The notes under the pieces: generated by a model | What the model saw: only the letters and a program-made list of their open reading frames with translations | Told to the model about the DNA's origin: nothing | Databases searched by the model: none | Position numbers and translations under genes: made by a program | Shown here: piece after piece, positions 40,489-48,349 of the stretch | Position numbering within the stretch: the first letter of the stretch is position 1 | Layout: every line of letters starts with the position of its first letter | Assembly: GCF_014267175.1 (NCBI RefSeq) | Contig: NZ_JACMTR010000002.1 | Span: forward strand, 5,977,501 to 6,041,500 | Origin: Pseudonocardia sp. C8 | GTDB taxonomy: Bacteria > Actinomycetota > Actinomycetes > Mycobacteriales > Pseudonocardiaceae | DNA length: 64,000 bases | Direction: 5' to 3'

Positions 40489-41781
40489 TCAGGTCAGGAG
40501 GTCGTCCAGGTCGCCGTTGATCGAGTGCGCGACGACCGGCCGGACGGTCTCGAAGGTGCACTCCTTCGCGTTGCCCGGGGTGCAGGCGTCACCCAGGACG
40601 TGGTTGGTGATCCGGTCGATGTCGGCGTCGTCGCCGATGATCCTCGGCGCGTTCTCGTAGAACTTGGTCGGGCCCTTGCCCAGCCGGTTCTTCGAGTACG
40701 TGTCCTGCGTGACGTCGGCGAACTTCTCCGGGATGCCCACGTCGCGCAGCAGCCGGATGGAGGCCGCGAGCGCGGCGTCGGCGGCCTGCGGCTTGGTCAT
40801 GCCGTGGGTGTCGATGCCCATCGCCTCGGCGATGTCGGCGAACCGCTCGTAGCAGACCGGCATGTTGAACGCCCACACGCGCGGCAGCGCGATGGCGTTG
40901 TTCAGGCCGTGGTGGGTGTCGTAGAACGCCGACACCGCGTGCGAGATCGAGTGGATGATCCCGAGGCCGCCGGAGTTGAACGCCTGCGCGGCGATGTACT
41001 GCGCGTACATCATGCCCTCGCGGCCGGCCAGGTCCTGGCCGTTCCAGACCGCCTGGCGCAGGTGCTGCGCGGTCAGCTTGATCGCGTGCAGCGCGTTGCC
41101 CAGCGACGGCTGGAAGTTCAGCCGGGAGACGTAGGGCTCGGAGGCGTGGGCGAGCACGTCGAACCCGCACTGCGCGGTGTAGTCGACCGGGCAGTCGTAG
41201 TACAGGACCGGGTCGTCGATGGCCAGCGAGGTCACCGACGCGTCGTCGAACGCCACGTACTTGTGCGGGTTGTCCGGGTCGGTCGTGGTGTCGGTGATGA
41301 CGTAGGCCCACGAGGTCTCCGAGCCGGTGCCGGCCGTGGTGGAGACCGCGATGTGCGGCGGGTTCGCCGGGTTCTCGGACTTGTTGAAGCCCTCGAACTC
41401 GTTGACGTTGCGGCCGTCGTGGGCGACCGAGACGCGCGCACCCTTGCAGGCGTCGTGCGAGGACCCGCCGCCGATCGAGACGAACGAGTCGCAGTTGTTC
41501 TGCTGGTAGAGGCCCACAGCGTCCATGACGTTGTAGTCCTTGGGGTTCGACTCGACCTGGTCGTACACGACGACCTCGAGGCCGTGGTACTTCATCGACT
41601 CGACGATCTTGTGGACGACGTCCGTGCCCCGCAGGCCCGAGGTCATCACCAGGGTCTTCTTGAAGCCCATCTTCAGGGCCTCGGGGCCGATCAGCTCGTG
41701 CGAGCCGGGACCCATGAGTGCCCGGGGGAACGGGTGGAACTCCTTGATGGGGAACGGCTTGAGCAGCTCGTCTACCTGCAT
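40489..41781 (-). CDS. mno: NDMA-dependent methanol dehydrogenase (iron-containing ADH family)
   Basis: 430 residues, nearly the same as recalled Amycolatopsis methanolica/mycobacterial enzyme throughout: VDELLKPFPIKEFHPFPRALMGPG, SIGGGSSHDACKG, STTAGTGSETSW. The metal site is in IIHSISHAVSAFYDTHHGLNNA. A decameric nicotinoprotein that oxidises methanol to formaldehyde with tightly bound NAD; its in vivo electron acceptor path depends on mycofactocin. ATG at 41781 after AAAGGG. The MoxR and VWA genes follow on the same strand. Confidence 0.95.
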   Translation of the reverse strand: MQVDELLKPFPIKEFHPFPRALMGPGSHELIGPEALKMGFKKTLVMTSGLRGTDVVHKIVESMKYHGLEVVVYDQVESNPKDYNVMDAVGLYQQNNCDSFVSIGGGSSHDACKGARVSVAHDGRNVNEFEGFNKSENPANPPHIAVSTTAGTGSETSWAYVITDTTTDPDNPHKYVAFDDASVTSLAIDDPVLYYDCPVDYTAQCGFDVLAHASEPYVSRLNFQPSLGNALHAIKLTAQHLRQAVWNGQDLAGREGMMYAQYIAAQAFNSGGLGIIHSISHAVSAFYDTHHGLNNAIALPRVWAFNMPVCYERFADIAEAMGIDTHGMTKPQAADAALAASIRLLRDVGIPEKFADVTQDTYSKNRLGKGPTKFYENAPRIIGDDADIDRITNHVLGDACTPGNAKECTFETVRPVVAHSINGDLDDLLT

Positions 41782-41972
41782 GTCAGCCCTTTCATCGGCC
41801 AGGCGGATGGGTCGGAAACCGGACCGTAGGACCGCGCGTGGTCGCCGGCACAGAGATGATCGCGATTACCCCTCGGGAGTCCGGGCAGGAACCCCCTCCG
41901 AACGGAGGGGGACGGGACGGTGCCGGACCCGGCGGCGCCGGCGTGACCGGGCCGGTCCGTCCCGGCATCGGC

Positions 41973-41991
41973 TAAGGTTCACCTCACCTAA
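41973..41991. promoter_or_regulatory. IdeR/DmdR-type iron box
   Basis: TAAGGTTCACCTCACCTAA, 14 of 19 matches to TTAGGTTAGGCTAACCTAA by eye. Located 26 nt upstream of the siderophore-interacting protein start. Confidence 0.75.
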
Positions 41992-42016
41992 CTCGAGCGA
42001 CCGCGCTGGAGGCGCC

Positions 42017-42874
42017 GTGACCCAGCCCCTGCCCCCGTACACGATCGGCCGGGTGGTGGGGGTCGAGCCGCTCACCCCGCGGATGCGCCGGATCACCTGC
42101 GCGTCCGACCGCTGGCGGGGTGCCCGGTCGATCGCCCCGGACCAGCAGGTGAAGCTGTTCTTCGCCCGGGACGGCGGGACCCCCGAGGTCCCCGCCGCCC
42201 CGGAGGACGGCAGCGGCATCGGCGGCTGGTACGCCCGCTACCTGGCGGTACCGGAGGAGCGGCGCCCGTGGATGCGCTCCTACACGGTGCGGGCCCTGGA
42301 CCCGGACGCCGGCCGGATGGTGATCGACTTCGTGCTGCACGGCGACGGCTCGCACGACTCCGGCCCGGCGAGCCGGTGGGCGGCGCGGGCGGCGATCGGC
42401 GACGTCCTCGGCGTGCTGGGGCCCGCCGTCGCCGGCTACCGGAGCCCGTCCGGGCAGGCGGTCCGGCTGCTCGCCGGCGACGAGACCGCGCTGCCCGCGA
42501 TCGCGGCCACCCTGGAGGCGCTCCCGCCCGATGTGCGCGCGGTGGCGGTGATCGAGGTCGCCGACGCCGCCGAGCAGCAGGAGCTGTCCTCGCCGGCCGA
42601 GGTGGAGGTGCACTGGGTGCACCGGCCGGCGTCGCTGATCGATGCGGTCCGGTCGGTGAGGCTCCCCGCGGGGGAGGTGTTCGCGTGGGTGGCGGGTGAG
42701 GCCTCGGCGGTGCGCGCCGTGCGCCGGCACCTGGTCGGGGAGCGCGGGCTGGACAAGCGGGCGGTGGCCTTCACCGGGTACTGGCGTCGCGACCTGACCC
42801 AGGACGACGCGCCCACCGAGCAGGACGTCGCGGACGCGACCGAGCAGATGGAGGCCGCAGGTACGACCGGGTGA
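42017..42874 (+). CDS. Siderophore-interacting protein (FAD ferric-siderophore reductase)
   Basis: 285 residues. FAD-binding RSYTVR, the nicotinamide-side motif LLAGDETALPAI, and the C-terminal KRAVAFTGYWRRD, all typical of the SIP family (ViuB, FscN). Releases iron from imported siderophores by reducing it. GTG at 42017; an iron box just upstream points to repression when iron is plentiful. Not next to a siderophore synthesis cluster here. Confidence 0.92.
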   Translation: MTQPLPPYTIGRVVGVEPLTPRMRRITCASDRWRGARSIAPDQQVKLFFARDGGTPEVPAAPEDGSGIGGWYARYLAVPEERRPWMRSYTVRALDPDAGRMVIDFVLHGDGSHDSGPASRWAARAAIGDVLGVLGPAVAGYRSPSGQAVRLLAGDETALPAIAATLEALPPDVRAVAVIEVADAAEQQELSSPAEVEVHWVHRPASLIDAVRSVRLPAGEVFAWVAGEASAVRAVRRHLVGERGLDKRAVAFTGYWRRDLTQDDAPTEQDVADATEQMEAAGTTG

Positions 42875-42931
42875 CGGTGGCTCCGGTCACGGCTCCGCTG
42901 CTCGCTTGACTCCCTCCGGCATCGGAACGAC

Positions 42932-42961
42932 CATACATCCGCGCAATTGTTCAGATGTATG
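42932..42961. promoter_or_regulatory. 30-bp inverted repeat upstream of cbtB, putative metalloregulator operator
   Basis: CATACATC-N14-GATGTATG with a CAATTG centre. A/T-rich against a GC-rich background and similar in layout to ArsR/SmtB-family operators. TTGACT at 42906-42911 could be the -35. The in-frame ATG at 42955 lies inside the repeat, which favours the later start for cbtB. Confidence 0.6.
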
Positions 42962-42978
42962 AGCCGAGGGAGCTGGTC

Positions 42979-43191
42979 ATGACCCACGCCGTCGCCGACG
43001 TGCCGGGAGCCGTACCCGCGCCGATCCCGTTGCGGGAGATCGCGCCGTGGGCGTTGTTCGCCGGGACCGGACTGCTCGTGCTGCTGTACCTGGTCGGCCT
43101 GGACCAGGGGGTCACCTCGCTGGTGCCCGGCGAGATGATCCACGAGTTCGTCCACGACGGCCGGCACCTGCTGGCCTTCCCGTGCCACTGA
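42979..43191 (+). CDS. cbtB: Cobalt transporter subunit CbtB-like
   Basis: 70 residues. One membrane helix, then the diagnostic C-terminus HEFVHDGRHLLAFPCH, rich in His and Cys for metal capture. ATG at 42979 with GAGGGAG 6 nt upstream. The stop overlaps the cbtA ATG (TGATG). Predicted cobalt importer part; no cobalamin riboswitch is visible. Confidence 0.85.
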   Translation: MTHAVADVPGAVPAPIPLREIAPWALFAGTGLLVLLYLVGLDQGVTSLVPGEMIHEFVHDGRHLLAFPCH

Positions 43192-43934
43192 TGATCGTGC
43201 GATCGCTGCTGGTCCGCGGGATGCTCGCGGGCCTGGTGGCCGGGCTGGCCGCCTTCGTGTTCGCGCGCGTGTTCGGCGAGCCCGCCCTGGAGGCCGGGCT
43301 CGCCTTCGAGGACGCGCTGGCCCACGCGGCCGGCGAGCACCAGCACGAGGAGCTGGTGGGGCGCGGCGTCCAGGCCGGGCTCGGGCTCGGGGTGGCCCAC
43401 GCCGTCTTCGGCATCGTCGTCGGCGGGATCGTCGCGCTGGCGTACGCGGTCGCCCGCGGCCGGCTCGGCCCGCTCGGGGCACGCGGGACCGCGGTGCTGG
43501 TGAGCGTGCTCGGGTTCGTCTCGGCGATCCTGGTGCCGATGGTGAAGTACCCGGCCAACCCGCCTGCGGCGACCGACGACGACACCATCGGCGCCCGGAC
43601 CGGGCTGCACCTGCTGTTCGTGGTCGCGTCGGTGCTGCTCGCCGTGGCGGCGGTCGTGGTCGCCCGGCGGCTGGCCGAGCGGGCGGGCTGGTGGACCGCC
43701 ACCCTTGCCGCGACCGGCGGGTACCTGGTCGTGATGCTCGTGCTCGGGGCGCTGCTGCCGGCGTTCGCCGAGACACCGCCCGCTTTCCCGGCCCCCGTGC
43801 TGTACGACTTCCGGATGGCCGCGCTCGGTGGTCACGCCGTCCTGTGGGGCGTGCTGGCGGCGGTGTTCGGCTCGCTCGCCGGCGGCCGGGCCGGCGCTCG
43901 GACCGGGAGCCCCGGCCGGGCCGCGGTCGGCTGA
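43191..43934 (+). CDS. cbtA: Cobalt transporter subunit CbtA-like
   Basis: 247 residues, five to six membrane helices. RGMLAGLVAGLAAFVFARVFGEPALEAGLAFED and the GEHQHEE His cluster (about 48), then VPMVKYPANPP, are characteristic of CbtA. Coupled to cbtB. Metal specificity (Co or Ni) is inferred from the family only. Confidence 0.88.
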   Translation: MIVRSLLVRGMLAGLVAGLAAFVFARVFGEPALEAGLAFEDALAHAAGEHQHEELVGRGVQAGLGLGVAHAVFGIVVGGIVALAYAVARGRLGPLGARGTAVLVSVLGFVSAILVPMVKYPANPPAATDDDTIGARTGLHLLFVVASVLLAVAAVVVARRLAERAGWWTATLAATGGYLVVMLVLGALLPAFAETPPAFPAPVLYDFRMAALGGHAVLWGVLAAVFGSLAGGRAGARTGSPGRAAVG

Positions 43935-44018
43935 CCGGTGTCACCGTCCGGGGTCTCGCCGCGCGGACGGCGTGGCGGGACACTCGGACCCTGCCGGTGA
44001 CGAGGACAGGGGGTCGCC

Positions 44019-44903
44019 ATGAGCGGGGACGCAGCGGTGATCGTGGGGGTCGACGGCTCCGGTCCGGCGACCGAGGCGGTGCGCTGGGCGGCCCGCGAGG
44101 CGGCGCGCCGCGCTGCGCCGCTGCGCCTGGTCGGGGTGCTGGACTGGGCGGCGTTCCGGCCGCTGGCCCGGCTGGCCGACCTGGAACACCGGGACCGCGA
44201 GCGCCTGCACGAGCACGTCAGCGGGTTCGTGACGGCGGACGCGGACGAGGCCCGCGCCGTCGCCCCGGACGTGCCCGTCTCCCAGGTGGTCCGCTCCGGA
44301 TCGGTCCGGGAGGTCCTGCTGGCCGAGGCGGAGACCGCGCAGCTGCTGGTGGTCGGCAGCCGGGGGCACGGCGGGTTCTCCGGTCTGCTGGCCGGGTCGA
44401 CGTCCCGGGCGATCTGCGCGCTGTCGCCGTGCCCGGTGGTCGTGGTCCGCGGTGAGGGCGAGCACGACGGGCCGGTGGTGGCCGCGTTCGACGGCTCACC
44501 GCCCGCGCGGGCCGCGCTGGCGTTCGCGGCCGCCGCGGCGGCGAGCCGGGACGCGACCCTGCACGTGGTGCGCGCCTGGACCCACGACACCGCCGAGGCC
44601 TGGATCATGGACATGGTGCCGTGGGACCAGGTCGAGGCCGAGGTGGACGCGGAGCTGCAGGCCGCGGTGCAGCCGTGGCGCGCCCGGTACCCGGAGCTGC
44701 GGATCGAGACCGAGCTCGTGCACGCGCACCCGATCCCGGCCCTGGTCCGGGCCGCGCGGGGAGCCCGGCTGCTCGTGACCGGGTCGCGCGGGCGCGGCGC
44801 GATCGCCGGGCTGCTGCTGGGCTCGGTCAGCCAGTCGGTGCTGCACGACGCGGAGTGTCCGGTGGCGATCGTGACCGCCCGTGGCGAGCGGGCCCCGGCC
44901 TGA
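44019..44903 (+). CDS. Tandem-domain universal stress protein
   Basis: 294 residues, two Usp domains (about 6-143 and 152-290). Both carry the ATP-binding pattern G-x2-G-x9-G-S (GSRGHGGFSGLLAGS; GSRGRGAIAGLLLGS). Cytoplasmic ATP-binding stress protein of the mycobacterial two-domain type. ATG at 44019. Monocistronic. Confidence 0.93.
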   Translation: MSGDAAVIVGVDGSGPATEAVRWAAREAARRAAPLRLVGVLDWAAFRPLARLADLEHRDRERLHEHVSGFVTADADEARAVAPDVPVSQVVRSGSVREVLLAEAETAQLLVVGSRGHGGFSGLLAGSTSRAICALSPCPVVVVRGEGEHDGPVVAAFDGSPPARAALAFAAAAAASRDATLHVVRAWTHDTAEAWIMDMVPWDQVEAEVDAELQAAVQPWRARYPELRIETELVHAHPIPALVRAARGARLLVTGSRGRGAIAGLLLGSVSQSVLHDAECPVAIVTARGERAPA

Positions 44904-44958
44904 CGACCGGCGCGCGGACGGCCGGTGCATCCCCCGGCCGGACCGGGCCGGCCCGCGT

Positions 44959-46488
44959 TCAGCCGAGCCGGACCCGGTGGAACCGGGCCCACGTGCCGGT
45001 GTCCGGCCGGGCGGGCCGCACGCCGGACAGGCCGGCGGTGACCCCGATGTGCTCCGCGCCGTCCGACCAGACCGTCGCCGCGTCGCGCAGCAGCGCCTGG
45101 GCCCGGCGCAGGGCGCCGTCGCGGGCCCGCTCGTCCGGGGTGGCGGCGGCGGTCGCGAGCAGCCCGGCCACGTCCGGCCGGGCGGTGACCCGCCGCCCCG
45201 AGCCGGCGTCGTCGACCGTGGGATCGGGGTCGCCGCCCTGCGCGGCGGCGCGCAGGTAGAGCGGGATCGGCTGGGCCGGAGCCCGGCGGAACCGGATCCC
45301 CGGGACCGGCGCGGCATCCGGCGGAGCCGGCTCGCGGGGCTCGACGCGCAGGCCGACCTCCTCCAGCTGCTCGGCGAGCACCTCCGCCGCCCGGCGGGAC
45401 AGCGGGTCGAACGGGTCGAGCAGCAGCGGCACGGTCGTGTCGCGCACCCCGGCGGCGGTGACCAGCTCGCGGGCCCGGCCGACGTCGCGGACGACCGGTG
45501 GCACGCCCGCCAGATGGTGGGCCAGCCCCGGCCCGAACAGGTCGTCACCGGGGGTGCCGAGGTCGAGCAGCACCGTGCGGACGAGCTCGTCGCGGTCGAT
45601 GCCGAGCCGGAGTGCCTCGCGCAGGCGCGGGTCGTCGAGCGGGCCGGACCGGCGCCGCGTCCCGACGACCTCCAGGAACCGGGTCGCCGAGCCGGGGGTG
45701 GACACGACACCGGTCCCGGTGCGGCCGAGGATGCGCCGCACGCTGTGCGGGAACAGGTCGTGGGCGTAGGCGACGTGCCCGTCGAGCAGCGCCCGGTAGC
45801 GGTTCTCCTCGTCGTCGTCGACCAGGAACTCCAGCTCGCGGTGGTGTGCCGGGCCGAGCCAGTGCGCGTCGTGCCGGGTCAGGACGGCCCGGTCGCGGCC
45901 GGCGACCCGGAACGCGCCGGTGCCGACCGGGGCGTCGCCGCGGCCGCCGCGGACGATCCCGGTCCCGGGCGCGCCGAGGACCAGCGGGAACAGGAAGTCG
46001 GGGGTGCCGAGGACGATCTCCAGCTCGGTCGGCGAGACCGCCCGGCTGGCGTCGAGGTCCACATGTGACAGGAGGGCGGCTGCGGTCCCGCGGGTCGCCG
46101 GGTCGGTGATCCGGCGGAACGACGCCAGCACGTCGGCCGGGGTGAGCGGCCGGCCGTCGTGGGCGATCACCTCCCGCAGCCGGATCCGCCACCGGGTGCC
46201 GGTGCGGTCCGGCCCCACGGACGCGGCCAGGTGCGGGCCGGGGCGCATCTCCTGGTCCCACACGAGCAGGGTGTCCGCGACGGCGGCCGCCCGGGCCCGG
46301 TCCACGGGCCGCCACACGACGTGCGGATCCGGGACGTCGAGCGGGCCGAGCCCGGCGAACGCGACCGTCAGCCGGGACGTCGCGGGCGCGGCCGGTGCGC
46401 CGCAGGCCGCGAGTGCCGGCAGGCCGGCCGCCGCGACGGCGGCCCCGGTGGCGCGCAGGAAGGCCCGTCGGCTCAGTGGCACCCGCAC
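44959..46488 (-). CDS. Peptide/nickel-type ABC substrate-binding lipoprotein (SBP_bac_5)
   Basis: About 509 residues. Twin-Arg start SRRAFLRATG and lipobox ALAAC. SBP_bac_5 body with WRIRLREVIAHDGRPLTPADVLASFRR, GTGAFRV and the C-terminal oligopeptide-binding lobes. GTG at 46488 or 46482. No permease or ATPase nearby, so it either works with a transporter encoded elsewhere or is a stand-alone sensor. Divergent from the mycofactocin operon. Confidence 0.85.
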   Translation of the reverse strand: MRVPLSRRAFLRATGAAVAAAGLPALAACGAPAAPATSRLTVAFAGLGPLDVPDPHVVWRPVDRARAAAVADTLLVWDQEMRPGPHLAASVGPDRTGTRWRIRLREVIAHDGRPLTPADVLASFRRITDPATRGTAAALLSHVDLDASRAVSPTELEIVLGTPDFLFPLVLGAPGTGIVRGGRGDAPVGTGAFRVAGRDRAVLTRHDAHWLGPAHHRELEFLVDDDEENRYRALLDGHVAYAHDLFPHSVRRILGRTGTGVVSTPGSATRFLEVVGTRRRSGPLDDPRLREALRLGIDRDELVRTVLLDLGTPGDDLFGPGLAHHLAGVPPVVRDVGRARELVTAAGVRDTTVPLLLDPFDPLSRRAAEVLAEQLEEVGLRVEPREPAPPDAAPVPGIRFRRAPAQPIPLYLRAAAQGGDPDPTVDDAGSGRRVTARPDVAGLLATAAATPDERARDGALRRAQALLRDAATVWSDGAEHIGVTAGLSGVRPARPDTGTWARFHRVRLG

Positions 46489-46504
46489 AGCCTGCCGCAG
46501 GCGG

Positions 46505-46550
46505 CCCGTGAGTGGTTGGGAGGGCCGGGGCCCTCCCAACCACTCACGGG
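46505..46550. repeat. Palindromic repeat, family copy B
   Basis: 20-bp perfect arms (46505-46524 with 46531-46550), 6-nt loop. Shares the ends CGTGAGTGGT and ACCACTCACGGGCGC with the hairpin at 24540-24581. It lies between divergent genes, so it is not an ordinary terminator. Confidence 0.8.
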
Positions 46551-46585
46551 CGCCCCTCCGAACGGACGGGCGTGGCCGCAGGATC

Positions 46586-46615
46586 TTGCATTGCGGCACC
46601 GGGTGCCAATAAGTT
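46586..46615 (+). promoter_or_regulatory. Putative mft promoter with internal inverted repeat
   Basis: TTGCAT (46586-46591), 18-nt spacer, TAAGTT (46610-46615), about 80 nt before mftA. A perfect GGCACC-G-GGTGCC repeat (46595-46607) fills the spacer and could be a repressor operator. Assignment by pattern only. Confidence 0.5.
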
Positions 46616-46694
46616 CGGCCGCGCTGCCACCGTCGGCCGGCGGGGCGGCTCACCACCTCTCTCGCCGAGAGCCGGAACCCAGCGGAGGTAGCCC

Positions 46695-46781
46695 ATGAGC
46701 GAGCACCAGACCGAGGACGCCCTGGTCGAGGAGACCCTCGTCGAGGAGGTCTCCATCGACGGCATGTGCGGTGTCTACTAA
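46695..46781 (+). CDS. mftA: Mycofactocin precursor peptide MftA
   Basis: 28 residues. Acidic leader (VEETLVEEVS) and the invariant core IDGMCGVY, whose C-terminal Val-Tyr becomes the cofactor. ATG at 46695 behind GGAGG. MftB carries it, MftC decarboxylates and cyclises the Val-Tyr end, and MftE cuts it off. mftB starts inside its last codons. Confidence 0.97.
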   Translation: MSEHQTEDALVEETLVEEVSIDGMCGVY

Positions 46782-47124
46782 GCCGGTCGACGCCGCGGTG
46801 CCGGGCAGCAGCCCGCAGGAGGCCGCGGGGTCGGTGTTCGACCCCGCGGCCCCGTACCGCGTCAGCGAGAGCGTCTCGCTGCGCCCGGAGCCGTTCGGCG
46901 CACTGGTGTACGACTTCGTGACCCGCAAGCTGTCGTTCCTCAAGACCCCGCAGCTCGTCGAGGTCGTCACGAGCCTCGAGCAACACCCCGACGCCCGGTC
47001 CGCGGTCGAGGCCGCGGGCGTCCCGGAGTCCCAGCGGGAGGCGTACCTGAAGGCGCTCGCCGGGCTGTTCGCGTCCCGGACCATCGTCGCCCGCCAGACC
47101 CCCGAGCCGTCCACCACACAGTGA
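46771..47124 (+). CDS. mftB: Mycofactocin biosynthesis chaperone MftB
   Basis: 117 residues. PqqD-like peptide-binding domain (AAPYRVSESVSLRPEPFGALVYDFVTRKLSFLKTPQLVEVV). Binds the MftA leader and presents it to MftC. GTG at 46771 overlaps mftA by 11 nt, so the two are translationally coupled. Confidence 0.95.
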   Translation: MSTKPVDAAVPGSSPQEAAGSVFDPAAPYRVSESVSLRPEPFGALVYDFVTRKLSFLKTPQLVEVVTSLEQHPDARSAVEAAGVPESQREAYLKALAGLFASRTIVARQTPEPSTTQ

Positions 47125-47125
47125 G

Positions 47126-48349
47126 GTGCCCGTGAAGCTGGTCGATCACTTCCAGTACGGCCTCAACTCGCCCATCTGCCTGACCTGGGAGCTCACCTAC
47201 GCGTGCAACCTCGCGTGCGTGCACTGCCTGTCCAGCTCCGGGCGTCGTGACCCGCGCGAGCTGACCACCGCCGAGGCCAAGGCGGTGATCGACGAGCTGC
47301 AGCGGATGCAGGTCTTCTACATCAACATCGGCGGTGGCGAGCCGACCGTGCGCCCGGACTTCTGGGAGCTGCTGGACTACGCCATCGCGCACGACGTCGG
47401 GGTCAAGTTCTCGACGAACGGCGTCAAGCTCGACAAGGCGCGGGCCGCGCAGCTGGCCGCGACCGACTACGTCGACATCCAGATCTCGATGGACGGCGCG
47501 ACGGCCGAGGTCAACGACCACGTCCGTGGGCCCGGGTCGTTCGACACCGCGATCACGGCACTGGAGAACCTGGCCGAGGCCGGGTTCGACCGGCCCAAGA
47601 TCTCGGTGGTGATGACCCGGGAGAACGTCGACCAGCTCGACGAGTTCAAGGCCATCGCCGACAAGTACGGCGCCCAGCTGCGGATCACCCGGCTGCGCCC
47701 GTCCGGGCGCGGCGCGGACGTCTGGGACGAGCTGCACCCGACCCAGGCCCAGCAGAAGCAGCTCTACGACTGGCTGGTCGAACGCTCGGCGGCAGCCGAC
47801 AACCCAGTGCTGACCGGGGACTCGTTCTTCCACCTGTCGGCCTACGGCGAGGCGCTGCCCGGGCTGAACCTGTGCGGGGCCGGCCGGGTGGTCTGCCTGA
47901 TCGACCCGGTGGGCGACGTCTACGCCTGCCCGTTCGCGATCCACGAGAACTTCCTGGCCGGCAACGTGCGCGACACCGGAGGGTTCGCCGAGGTGTGGGC
48001 GAACTCGGAGCTCTTCCGGGACCTGCGCTCGCCGCAGACCGGCGGGGCGTGCACGTCGTGCGCCCACTACGACGCCTGCCAGGGCGGCTGCATGGCGGCG
48101 AAGTTCTTCACCGGCCTGCCGCTGGACGGCCCGGACCCGGAATGCGTGCAGGGCTACGGCGAGCAGATGCTGGCCGCCCGCGACGCGGACACGGTGATCC
48201 CGAAATCCGACGTGGACCACTCCCGGTCGGCGCCGCGGAACTCCCGCACGCCGAAGCAGCCGACGATGCTGTCCCTGGCCCCGCCGCCGCGGCGGCCGGA
48301 CCGGGCGTGCGACGAGAACCCGCTGGCCGGGTTCAGCCCCGGGCACTGA
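47126..48349 (+). CDS. mftC: Mycofactocin radical SAM maturase MftC
   Basis: 407 residues. Radical-SAM cluster CNLACVHC (about 28-35), GGGEPTVRPDF, and a SPASM domain with auxiliary cluster cysteines (CGAGRVVC, CTSCAHYDACQGGCMAAK). Oxidatively decarboxylates the C-terminal Tyr of MftA and links it to Val. GTG at 47126, one nucleotide after mftB. Confidence 0.97.
   Translation: MPVKLVDHFQYGLNSPICLTWELTYACNLACVHCLSSSGRRDPRELTTAEAKAVIDELQRMQVFYINIGGGEPTVRPDFWELLDYAIAHDVGVKFSTNGVKLDKARAAQLAATDYVDIQISMDGATAEVNDHVRGPGSFDTAITALENLAEAGFDRPKISVVMTRENVDQLDEFKAIADKYGAQLRITRLRPSGRGADVWDELHPTQAQQKQLYDWLVERSAAADNPVLTGDSFFHLSAYGEALPGLNLCGAGRVVCLIDPVGDVYACPFAIHENFLAGNVRDTGGFAEVWANSELFRDLRSPQTGGACTSCAHYDACQGGCMAAKFFTGLPLDGPDPECVQGYGEQMLAARDADTVIPKSDVDHSRSAPRNSRTPKQPTMLSLAPPPRRPDRACDENPLAGFSPGH

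Noticed and set aside
37426-41829. 4.4-kb + strand open frame
   Set aside because: Antisense to the VWA, MoxR and mno genes, all of which have firm family motifs. No domain recognisable in the antisense product.
42875-42978. Cobalamin riboswitch before cbtB
   Set aside because: Only about 100 nt are available, and the B12-box strings are not seen.
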